DNA of 58,445 bases from Aurantiochytrium sp. KH105 (taxonomy: Eukaryota; Sar; Bigyra; Thraustochytrida; Thraustochytriidae). The stretch is from positions 1-58,445 of the forward strand of contig BGKB01000257.1 in NCBI GenBank assembly GCA_003116975.1, read 5' to 3'. Shown piece by piece: positions 36,851 through 47,634 of the stretch (position 1 is its first letter; every line of letters starts with the position of its first letter). The notes below the pieces were generated by a model, which saw only the letters and a program-made list of their open reading frames with translations, did no database searches and was not told where the DNA came from. The translations under genes and the position numbers were made by a program.

Positions 36851-39800
36851 TGCTTTGGTCTGCAGCGCAGAGAGAGAGGCGGAAGCAAGGAGAGAGATGA
36901 GGGGCGTCATGCATCCCGGCCGACGTCGTCGCGACCGAGCACGCAAGGGGAATCTTCGGTTCAAGCGAGCGCTCGCCGACCTTGCTCGGCCAGCTTGGCT
37001 TCTGGGCACGTCTTGAAAAGCCAAGTCGCTGCTGCCAGGGCTGCTGCTGCTGCTGCTGCTTGCTTGCCTGTGTAGGCCAGTGCAGGCTTTCGCGCTGACT
37101 CTGCTACTGCCCCTCCCGCCGTCCGACGCACATTTTCCGCAGTTGTGACAGATGGGGACTGTCCGGACCCACGGGAGCGTTCCGCATCTCTTGTTCCCGG
37201 GCGCCCGACTGCTCGCGTCGCGTCGCGTCGCCGTAGACGCCGCAGCGGTGCGGGCCAGGCGCGCGGAGAGCCCTCTCCGCAGAGCTCCGGTCCTGCTGGC
37301 CGCTGGCCGCTGCAGCCCGGACAGATAGACAGACGGCCGGGCCAGGCCAGGCACGAGCTAGCCTGGCGGCGTGGGCGGCCAACGGCGCTGGGTCCGGCAG
37401 GGCAGCAGCGGTCGTCACTGGCTGCCGCAGCAAACTTCCGCTCCGCGTAGGTTGCGGATTTTTTATTATTTTCTTTTTGAGGCGCTGTGGGGTAAATTTT
37501 GCAGAGGAAGGTAGTGTGAGGGGGTGCGGGGTGTGTGACAGTCGGAAAGATGCCAAAGTAAAAAAGGCAAATAAAGAAAATGCCAAAGTGCAAAAAGGGA
37601 AAATAAAAAAACTTCCCCCCCTCTTGCGCGAGTAATGGATAGAGGGAGGGTGCAGCCAAGAAGAAGTTTTCTTTTTCTTTTCTTTTTTATCGGCGAAACT
37701 TGAAACAGGTGGGGGATAGACACGGACTTGTTGGCGCTCGGGTGCACTCTAGCCGCCCACAGTCACTCTGGAGCTGGCGAATTGGGTCCGCTGCAGTTGC
37801 ACCCGCCACCTTCTTGCTTCTTGCTTGACTTTACCATCCGTCTCGTGCTTCGCCAGCGCACCGCATTGTCCGTTGCCGGCCGCTGCCGGCACCGGTGCCC
37901 GCCACGCCGCCGGGCGTTCGCATCGCAAGCCTGGCTGCCGGCAACGGACGCGCAGGGCGGTGACGCGGCGCCGGCCTCGCGCTCCCTCCTCCTCTTCCTC
38001 CTCCGTCCAGGCTCGCGGTCTTGCCAAGAAGGCAGGCCTGACAGACTGGCGCGCCTCCACTTCCCACCTCTCATCTCATTCTCCTTCAACTGGCGGCCGG
38101 CGCCGCCGCGCGAACGGATGGAAGGAGGCGCGGCTGCCACTGGTGGAAGGCCTCGCGCGTCCGCGAGCGTCGCCGGCAGGCGGGCACGCGGTCCGAGGCC
38201 GGGCGCCGTGGCTCCGTCGCGCGGGCAGCGCCTGCTTCCCAGCCGACATTGCAAGCAAGACACGCGCCAGGACTGACGGCGCATGGCGGTTTGAGAGGCT
38301 CATGTTTCGAAAAGGAAGAAAGAAAAAGAAAACAAAAGATGTGAATCAAGAGGGGGCCGGTCTCGCGCGGCCCGACCAAGACAACCAACCATGCTGGGCG
38401 CCGTGTGTGTGCGCGGAAGCAGACAGCGCCAGCGCCAAGGATTGTCGATGGTTTTGCTTTATTTTTTTCAAATCTACAAGCCGCTGGCCGCTCGCTCGCT
38501 CGCTCGCTCGCTCGCTCACAGAAGGGTGCATGTGCATAGTGTCCATGCGTGCACGCCAGCTCTCCTTGTGTGCATAGAGGGAGGATGCGGCAGCCCGCGA
38601 ATACGAAAGCGTACGCAGTGAATTTGCATGCATACTAACGTACGTGCATGATACTGCGGCGCCGAGCAGCTAGGTTCTGTTGTCGTGGCCATGGTGGTTG
38701 GTCTGCAGCCATAGCAGATGCGAGTTTCAAAGGCAAAGGCAGGGCTAGGAACGTTTTTGCTTGTTCCTTTTTTCGAATAAGTTCTTGTCTCACTTTGCGA
38801 GTTGCTGTCTCAGAAAGCTCGAATCCACAAGGGACGGGAGCCCCGCTTCGCCAAGAGTCTTTACTCCGTTACTTGGATCGATTAAGATCGGTCGATCAAT
38901 CGATCGATTGATCGATCGATCGATCGACGCGGCGAGTCAACAGCAAAGCTGGTCTTGACCAGCTCAAAAATTCCTTTTTCGAAGCTGACAAACCAGATGT
39001 GATTTGCCTCGCTCGGCCGAAGCCTGTTTGCTCCGAGGCGTTAGCTGGCTGGCTGGCTGGCTGCCATGGCTGCCGTGGCTGATAAGAAGCGCAATGGCTT
39101 GGCCTGACTTAGCCGTTGTTGCTTGCTGCTTACGTAGCGAATTTTGGGGGGGACGGAAAGCCTTGCCTTGGCGTGAGGCTCCTTTTGCATTTTTATCGAG
39201 TCCACACGCTCCGGCGGCGCGCTTCGCGCTATGTCGACGAAGGCTTCTTCTCGTGCCACTATGCTTCCGCTTTCCAGCGTGCCACCACCCCGTTTTTTTC
39301 TACTTCCTCACATGTTCCAGTGTTCCCTTTCCGCCATTCCTTGCATTTCGAACAGCCAGAAAGTTCCTTTTCTCTGGCTGCCAAGAACCGCTTCGCTCTA
39401 GAGCCAGGTCAGAAACTCTCGACTGGCCCAAGACCGAGCAAAGAAAAAAGGAAAGCTTTTGACGGCGGCCAGAAGAAAACTAAGAAAACCAGAAAACTTA
39501 CAAACTAAAACGGTTCTATGCGCGCGGTCCAGGGGCTGCTGCGAGTCGCAGTCGCAGCTAGTTTGAATACCGCCCAGAAAAGGGAAAGAGGAAGGGGGGG
39601 AGGTTGAGAGGGAGGGAGGGAGAGTGGGAGGCTGCGATGCGGTTTGCATGTGCCAGCTAGTGTTGCTGCTTGCGGTGGCCATGGTGGCCATGGTGGATGG
39701 CCAATGGCCTTGTCCCCTTCCGTCCTTCCTTTCTGGCAGTTTACTCTCCCACTTTCGTTCATTTTCTCCTTCGCGGGCCGGCCAGGTTCGGCGACCAGAT

Positions 39801-40310
39801 ACACTTCGAGCCAGACAATGAAGAGCTCCGTGCCTCCGGCCGGAATAACTATTGGGACCCAACGCGGGTGCTCTTGCTCGCTGCTGGCGATTTGGGCCAT
39901 CGGCACAGCGCCGCTGCGGGTGCACTGTTGGCGCACCTTCGTCCATCTTCCCAGGCCCTCTCGTCCCACAGCCATCACGGAGGCCGAGTTGCGTGTCGCG
40001 CTGCATCCGCCCTGGCTGGGACCGTGCGTGGGTCCGGTCGCTTCACGCTGCGGCTGCAGTATTGCCTTTACGCTGCGGGGCAGTTAGGAGGGACGGCAGA
40101 CTTACATTAGTGAGCGAGGGAGGGATGCAGGGAGCCCATGCAGGCACGATTTTCATTTCGCCAGGCCAGGATCTGATCCATCTGGCTGGCGCGCCACCGG
40201 CCGCGGCCGGCCACACCAACAACAACCAGCAGCAACTGCAAGCGAGCGAGCGAGCGAGCGAGTGAGCGGAGCCCCGGCCGGCTTCAGACGTCCACGGCCC
40301 GGCCCGACCG

Positions 40311-40311
40311 G

Positions 40312-40343
<32 letters not shown>
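40311..40343. repeat. (GGCA)8 microsatellite
   Basis: Uninterrupted GGCA/GCAG units; shorter versions recur near 46110-46140 and 58321-58340. Confidence 0.95.
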
Positions 40344-43300
40344 CTCCCGACGTGTGCATCTGCAGCTGCATGCTGCACTTGGAGTTCGGACCCGCGCGGT
40401 CACGCTGTTACCACGCCGCCGCACGTACCAGTCAGACACCGCGCCAGGTCGCAGTCGCGTGCAGGGCGGCGGCCGGCAGGCAGCAGCGTAGCAGCAGTGG
40501 CAGCAGTGGCAGCCAGCTGTTGCTGCACGGGCGGGAAGCAGGAGGCGGGGCAGAGCCGGAGCGCCCGACGGCGGGCCGCGCGAAGCTGTTCGTGTCCGTT
40601 CGAGAATCATAAGGCAGGCTCCGCGAAAACAGGCGGACGATGGTCCTCTTTTCGCATATGGTCGGTGGCGCGCTCTGCAGCTCGGCCCGAGCAACAGCCA
40701 TGGCAGCTGGCTGGCAGACGAAGCTTGCAGCGCGAGCCAGAATTGTCCTGAGCAGTTCCAGCGCGCGGCGGGAGGGGAGGGGGCAACGGCCGAGGATTTC
40801 TGTCAAGAGAGAGCCTGTACGGCGTTCTTGCACTCACTCACTCGCTCGCTCCGACGTGCGATATCGCAAGCGCCGCAGGTCAACCAACGGGCAGCTAGCT
40901 GCGCTGCGCAAAGCTGCGCGTCCCGGGGAGCGGCGGAGGTCACTGGGGTAGGCGCCCCTCGCGGTCACAGCTGGACGCGATGCGGGCCAGGCGCGAGCAA
41001 CCGACCGACTGCGAGCCGCTGAGCCGCTGAGCCAGTCGCGAGGCGAGATGAGCAGAGATGTCAACAAAGTATGCGTTGACTCGCAGGAGACGGTCGGGGT
41101 TTTTCTTCGCGCCGGCCGGCCGACCGTGGCCGCCCGATGGCGAGCGCCAGCCACCACGGCCAGCCGCCGGCCAGGTCGATGGATGGATCGATGGGCCGAT
41201 CTTCGCGTCGGAGCCAGGGTCAACTGGCTCGACTGGGCTGGGCTGGGCTCGGCACGGCCGCCGGCCAGGCGCGTTTCGTCCGGTGCTTTTCCGCGCGCGA
41301 TAGCAGCGACGAGTGTCCGGGAGGCTGCGGCAGCCTCGGCAAGCGATGCGACTGCAACAGCAACGTGCAGGCGAGAGCAGCACAGCTACAAGCAAGAGCA
41401 GGCCGGACCGCCAGGATCGTCGTGACGGGAACGAGGGCGCGGAGGCGGGTCCCGACCGGGGCTGCCCCCCCGCGTGTGCCTCGAGATTACCCGGCTGGCG
41501 TGCGGGAAAAGGTTGCAGGGACACACACGGTCGCAAGCGAATGGCTCAGAGGCAGATGCGAGAGAACAGGCCATCTGCAGTCCTTCCTTCCTCCGTGACT
41601 AGCAGTGCAACTGCACTGCTGCGCTAAGGGAGGAGGGAGGGAAGCAGCTGCAGCAGCCAGGGCAGCCGCAGCAGCAGGTCTTTCACTCTCTAGAAAGAGA
41701 AGCAAGCAGGCCAGCGACAGCGAGCGAGCTAACGGTCGGTGGATGGATCTGGCGGTTAGACTGTCTGCTGCCGACCATGGCGACTGACTGCCTGCAGTAA
41801 GTCTGCATTTCTGTCGGTAAGTTGTTGGTCGGGGCTTTTGAGATAACTGGCGACAAACGTATCGCCTCGTTCATTCGTCCGTTTATTCGTTCTTTCGTTC
41901 ATTCACGTACGCCGCGAGGCTCGGACTCCCGTTTTTTGTCATTTCCCCCCCCCCCTCCCACACATCCCTTCTTCACCACACTCCCTCTCCACATCTCTAT
42001 ATTAGCACTACAGGCTTGTCCGAAGGCTGCCCCTCAAGAGGCCATCTTTTCTCGCTTACACGCCACGAATCGCGGCTGCTGGAGATTGCATTGCGGTCAG
42101 TCCTGTCTCCCGAGGCCCGCAGTCAAAGCGGTGGGTGTTGCGGTAAATAGGCCGGCAGGAGGCCGTTCTGCAACTGCAGCAGGCGGTGCAGTGGGGACAT
42201 TTCATCCCGCAGATTGGTCTCAGTGTTTCGTCACGACCCAACAGCGTTCTCGATTTGGGATGTTTTAGCAAAACCTAGTGTGATAACCTTAACGGATTAT
42301 TCCTCGTCTGGGCTCACCTTCAAGACACAAACAAAAAGGCCGCGCCCAAGACAGCAGTACGATTAACGTCTTGCCCTAAAGCAGCTGAGTCAGCTCCGGG
42401 GCCAGGGTCCGCCGGTGGGGAGGATGTGGGTAGAGTTTGAGATCGTGACACGATGCTGCGGGACCTCGTTCTCCCACGGTCATCTCGGAGGGGAATTAGT
42501 ATCTGGGGGGGGGGGGGATAGAGAGGCTTCGATACGCGTGATCATTACCTAACAAGATTTTTAGCGCACACGCCCAAGGCCCGCCGCCATCCACCATGGC
42601 CACGGCCATGGTCTGCCATCCAACCAACCATCCAAATCACCATCGCAGCTGCAGCTAACTATAGCCTGCTGCTGCTTCCGTTCTTCGTAAAAGCTTTTCA
42701 AGAACCCAACACTGGTGGCTGCAAACGCAGCGGTCAATCGAGCAGCTGCAGAAAGTAGGCGGCGGCCACAATCTCAACCAGGTGCGTCCCTCTCGGTCTG
42801 ACACGAGCAGTTTCCGACGCCAATTATTTCCTTCGTTTCTTGTCCTAGGCTGCCTCGTAGCAGCCTGTGCTGCGTGACTTCCACCGCCAAGAAAGAGCTC
42901 GAGCGCAGCCAGCCAGCCAGCCAGCCAGCAAAAGGGACAAAGAAATGGAAGATTGAAAGACGGTGAGTACTTTGAAGTGAGTGGCCATGGTGGGAGACGA
43001 AGCGACGCGGCATCCCCGCGCTCCTGCACGATCAAGAAGTGGGCGTCGCGTTTTTTGCTCAAACCCGCGATGCGAGGCAATCAGAGACTGCGAGCGACAC
43101 TCGGCGGCTGGCCTGAAAGGACCTGCGGTCTCTGGCCTTGGTGGCCTTGCTTTGCTTTGCTTTTCTTTGATCTGAGGCGCGCCGCGCCACTTTCTTTGGT
43201 GGGGGGGGTGGGGCGACGGTGCACCGCCTTCGGCCAAGCAAGGCAGACGCTTTGAGCTCACCAAACGTGCGTGCAGTGAGTGCCAGCCAGCCCGCCATCC

Positions 43301-43478
43301 ACCGTGTGGCGTGGCCGTCCAGCCTCAAGGTCTTCGTAGGATCGAATCGAATCGGCACGGATGGCTGCGCACGCGCAGACGATGACGATGAAAGCAACAG
43401 CGAGGCGGCGGCTGATTCAGGGCCTTTCGCCGTGCCGCCAAGACTGACTCGATTTGAGCCGATGTGCCAATCGACCAT

Positions 43479-43519
43479 TGCGCGCGCGCGCGCGTGCGTG
43501 CGTGCATGTACGCGCACGC
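43479..43519. repeat. 41-nt alternating purine-pyrimidine tract
   Basis: Unbroken alternation through CG, TG, CA and TA steps, the classic Z-DNA-prone pattern. Confidence 0.9.
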
Positions 43520-45844
43520 TTGACTGACGGTCTGGCCGAGTGTGCATGCCAAGTCCGTCCGTGCCAGCGCCGACCAGCCAGATCGAGACATAAAAAAGCA
43601 GTGCGGCTGCAGACATCGCCCGCCGCTGCCACCGCCGGATGCAGTCGCACGAGAAAAAAAAAGAAAAAAGGAACAAGAGCGAGGCCCCGCAGCCTCCACA
43701 CCACCCCAAACCACCGTGGGAGCTGCGGTTACCACAGTGCTGCCGGGGCAAGGGCGAGCGAGACGGCCCCGGCGGCCATGCGAAGAGGGGGTGTAAGTAA
43801 AGGAAGAAGGAAGGGACAAAAGAGGAAGCGTGTAGAGGTGACTTTTAACGATCCGAATTTAACGATCCGCAGCCACCGCTCCTTTCCTGGCTAGTTTATC
43901 TATCCCTCGCTCGCTGTCGCTCGCGCGTGCTCTGCCTCGGCGCTTCCCGGACGCGAGGGCGAGGTGCGGCTGATCATACGTGATCAGGACTGATCAGGTC
44001 TGGTTGGCCGGCGGAGGCGAAGGAAGCTGCTTCGGAGCGGTGCGGAGCAGGGCGGGCTGGTTCTCCCACATGCGGCGGCTGTCTCACGTGACTGGCCGTG
44101 CTGCGCTGCTGGCGTTGTCACTGGCCACCACCCCGCCTGCCTCCCTGCCTGCCTGCCTGCCTGGTTGGTTGGTTGCCTCTCTGGTCGCCGGGGCGGTCGG
44201 CACGCGCGATGCGATGCGATGCGATGCGACGCGATGCGAACGCCCGTCCAGCAGATTGGTGCGCGCGAGGCCAACAGACCCGAGCCAGCACCAGCCTGCT
44301 CGCCATGGCTGGACTTCTCGCGAAAGTCCGCATGTCTGTCCTCTCTCTCTCTCTCTCCCTCTCTCACGCGGCTGCGGCCGTACCGGGAAACCTCGCGGGC
44401 TGCGGCGATGCGGGCTGCGGCTACGTTTCCCTCAAGCCGCTGCGGCCAGCCAGCAGCCAGCCAGCCGCCGTGCCCGGCCAGCCAGTCGGTCGGGCGGGCG
44501 GTCGGGCGGGCGGGCGGGCGGAGGGTCGGTCTGTCGGTCGGTCTGTCGAGCGGCTGCGGTGCGGACTGCCGTCATGCGGTTTACAGTTAGCCAGCTGTGC
44601 TGACTGTGACTGGACTCCACAGGGAGCCGGGCGAGTTGAGGGGCCCGCCCCCTGCGACAGCGCAGCACGCGGCGCGGGACAGACGGAGGGGAAGAGAAGG
44701 AGGAGGGGCCGCGGCCGGCGGGGAGACGCAGGTCTACTTGCTGGACAGCAGAGGCGCGGGAAGAAGAGCAGTGGCAGCTGCAGCTGCAGGCGGGCGGCGC
44801 CTCGGCACGCGCGGAGGGTTTGAGGATGCGTGTGTGTTCGTTCGTTCGCTTGTTTGTGCGTGCGTGTGCGTGTGCGTGTGCGGAGCTACCGCCGGCGGCG
44901 GCAGGGCTACGGGCTGACTGACTGGCTGCAGCGAGCTGACGAGAGAGGGAGGGCGGCGCCGACTGTGCTCGGAGCGAGGGAAGCGCGAGCGATAGCTTTG
45001 AATATCTTGCCTGGCCGGTACGGTCACCTGCCCCCCCCCCCTACCCCCCGCAGCCGCGCCGACGTTCGCAGACTGTGGACGTCGGTGTGGGAATGCCTCG
45101 ACAAAAGGCGTGGAACCGGAAGGCGAGAGGAGGAGGGGGGGTGGGGGTGTGGAGAAGGTATGGTGGCGGGCCGTCATGAAGGTGAGCGTGCGCGAAAACG
45201 CTTGCTCGGACGATCGGTGGCGCAGCATCTGAAAACTAAAGTAGATGTGCGCGTTGCCTGCAAGCGAGGCAGGCATCGAGCGAGCGAGTGAGCGAGTGGG
45301 CGGCGCATTCTTACCTCGTCGACGCATTTTTCTGTTGCTCGCTTCCAGGGCTTCTACTCTTTGGTATTATGACACTTTTTGGAAGACGCGATCACAGCGT
45401 CGAGAGCACAAATGAATCACCCAGCCTGCCCCCCTTTCACGTCTTTTTCCTTCTTTGTTTTTAAATTTTAATATCTTTTGTTGCGCTGCACGCCTCACCT
45501 CCTCACCTTTCTTTCCTTTCGGATTTTTTCTTTCTAATTGTTTTTTTTTTCAAAAATTTGTTTGTTTTCGCAAGTTCGATAGTTCGGCCGAGTCGAGTCG
45601 AGTCAGTCGAGTCAATCAAGCGCCTGCTTCCTTTCTTGGTTTCCTCTTTTCCCGGCGCCGGCGGGCGGCGGCAAGCCAGCCAGGCAGGCAGCTCGCGGCA
45701 GTGGCTCGCCGCCGCCTCGCGTGCTCCTCTCCCTCCTCGCGCCGCGTGCATCCTCTCTCCCTTTCTCCCCCCGTCACGCCGCTGCCGGCCTTCATCAGCG
45801 CGCGGTCGCCCGACCGACGAAAAGAACAAAAACTTTTATGAATG

Positions 45845-45966
45845 AAAGCAAGAAAGAAAGAAAGCAAGAAAGAAAGGAAGTAAGAAGAAAAAGGGAAAGG
45901 ACAAAAGGCGATAAAGGGATAATGAAGGCCTTTCTTCCTTCCTTCCTTCTTTCTTTCTTTCTTTCT
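45845..45966. repeat. Inverted repeat of GAAA and TTTC arms
   Basis: A purine arm (45845-45880, AAAG units) and a pyrimidine arm (about 45931-45966, TTCC then TTTC units), separated by about 50 nt, could pair as an imperfect hairpin or as intramolecular triplex. Confidence 0.75.
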
Positions 45967-47634
45967 TGATGGCTTTCAACGCACGGACCCTGGCTGCCCC
46001 GACTCGACTCGCCAATGCGATGCGCAATGCGCGCCGTGCGTTTCCACGTGCGGCGCTGAGCCGGCCAGCAGCTGCAGCAGCCGGTCGCCGCGCACCGCCA
46101 GCGGGGCAGGCAGGCTGGCAGGCAGGCAGGCCGCAGGCAGGTAGACTGCAGCGACGGCGGCCCGGCGGCGGGGACCTGAGCCGCCCACCGCGCCCACCTC
46201 GCTGGCCTCGCTAGCTTCTGGTGGTGGCGAAGAAGGGCGCGGGATACGGAGCGGAGAAGAGGCCGGAGGGAGTAGAAGCGAGCCTCGCGCTTCTCGCAGT
46301 GGCAGGCTGGCCAGTTGCAAGTTGTTTCTGGTTTTAAATTTGACGTGGGTTTTCTAGTGGCTGTGTGGCAGGCTGGGTGGCTGCTGTTTTGTCGAATTAT
46401 TCTTCATTGGCGGGGCGACGAGACAACAGCCAGGAACAGCAACGCCAGCAAGCAAGCAAGCAAGCTAGCAAGTATGCCAGCAAGCAAGGCCCAGCAAGCG
46501 ACGCCGGCAAGCAGGCAGGCACGCACGCTCGCACCCCTCCTCGCTGGCCCTGCCTGCCTCGCAGGAGCAGAGCCGCAGCTGCCGCCGCTGCTCCGCGAGA
46601 AGCGGAAAGTAGAAAAAGGCAAAGGAAAGAAAGAAATTGAAAAAAGTACAAGGAAAAGAAAAAGGAAAGCAGAGAGGAGGGAGGGCAGGGAGGAGGCGAA
46701 AAAAGGGCGCAGAGGGAGAGAGTGACCGAGAGGGGCAGGGGGATCAGACCGGTAACCCCAGACCAGGCAGCGCGACGCGACGAGACGCGACGCGACGCGA
46801 GGCGCGGCGCGGCGAGAGGCGGCGAGGCCAGGCCGGGCGCGAGGGCGCGAGGGCGCGAGGGCGGGGCGCGGAGGCCGCGCGGGCGGCGGCGGCGCGGGCG
46901 CGGCGAGCGCGGCGAGCAGCGGCGGCGGCAGGGCGGAGAGGAGGGAGAGCGCAGGCGAGCGCTGGCGAGCGGCCTGCTTTCGCTTCTTTCTTTCGCTTCT
47001 TTCTTTCCCTGTTTTTCCTGCTTCTTTGGCCTTTTCTTTTTTTTTTGAAAGTCAACTTGCTGCGCTTCTTTCACTGGCGGGCAAGCAAGCAGACAGGAAG
47101 GCAAGCAGCGGAGAAAGCACGTACGCTCGCTCGCTCGCTCGCTCGCAGGCACGCACGCCCTGAAGGACGTTCACGACAAGGTCGCACTGGTCGAGCTTCG
47201 TCTCCGTCCTCTTCTCCTTCGTGTGATTGTGCTTCTGCCACAAGGCTCGAGGGTCTGGCGAGGAAAGTAAAAAAAAAAAAACGCCAGCAGGACAGACGTC
47301 CATACATACCAAAGGAGGAGGCGCGGGAAAAAAGAAGGAAAAAAAGGGGGGGGGGGAAACCTGAAAGAGGCGCAGCGGCGGCGAGCAGCGCGCAGACCGC
47401 ATTCTCGCGACGGGCGGCGGCGTAGCGGCGAGAGACGCAGCGCCTAGCGCGCAGACCGCCGCGCAGCGCCCAGCGCGCCCCTTGAAGCACAGCGCAGCGC
47501 CCGGCGGAGGCCGCTTCTGGCCGCGGTCGCTGGAGACCCGACGCGGTCAGAGGCGACCTCGACCATTCATTGGAGACCGAGGCGGGGTGACCGCCTGATA
47601 AGCAGAGGTTCCCGTGTGTTCCACAATAAGGATT

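Larger units (their letters stand above)
36851..47634. other. Gene-free region, part 2: GC-rich microsatellite desert
   Basis: About 10.8 kb with no protein-like frame on either strand. It holds many short tetranucleotide runs: CTCG 38491-38518, GATC/GATT 38880-38928, GGCT 39045-39062, GCGA 40240-40267, GGCA 40311-40343, CCAG 42909-42930, GATGC 44205-44240, GGGC/GGTC 44490-44550, GCGA 45277-45299, AAAG 45845-45880, TTTC 45937-45966, GCAA 46445-46500, CTCG 47125-47147. It also has several 10-13 base G or C homopolymers. Open frames are Ala/Arg/Gly/Pro/Ser-rich composition artefacts. The last few hundred bases should hold the promoter of the polyQ gene. Confidence 0.65.

Noticed and set aside
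35858..37354. Open frames of 300-500 residues rich in QTNK or VCLF
   Set aside because: They are translations of the (TTTG)n satellite, which has no stop in any frame, and they cross the N gap.
37825..38577. 250-residue plus-strand frame in the gene-free block
   Set aside because: Starts at a non-ATG or weak codon, mixed repeat translation (Ala/Arg/Ser), and equally long frames exist on the other strand.
45560..45600. GTTCGA-containing stretch reminiscent of a tRNA T-loop
   Set aside because: No matching stems, anticodon arm or D-arm could be drawn around it.
46397..47425. Arg/Ala/Gly-rich frames of 250-260 residues before the polyQ gene
   Set aside because: They arise from GCG/GAC repeats; no start context or domain.
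34482..47634. Search for CRISPR-like arrays, LTRs, transposase or reverse transcriptase remnants
   Set aside because: Repeats are contiguous microsatellites without regular unique spacers; no RT, integrase or transposase motifs and no convincing terminal repeats were seen by eye.
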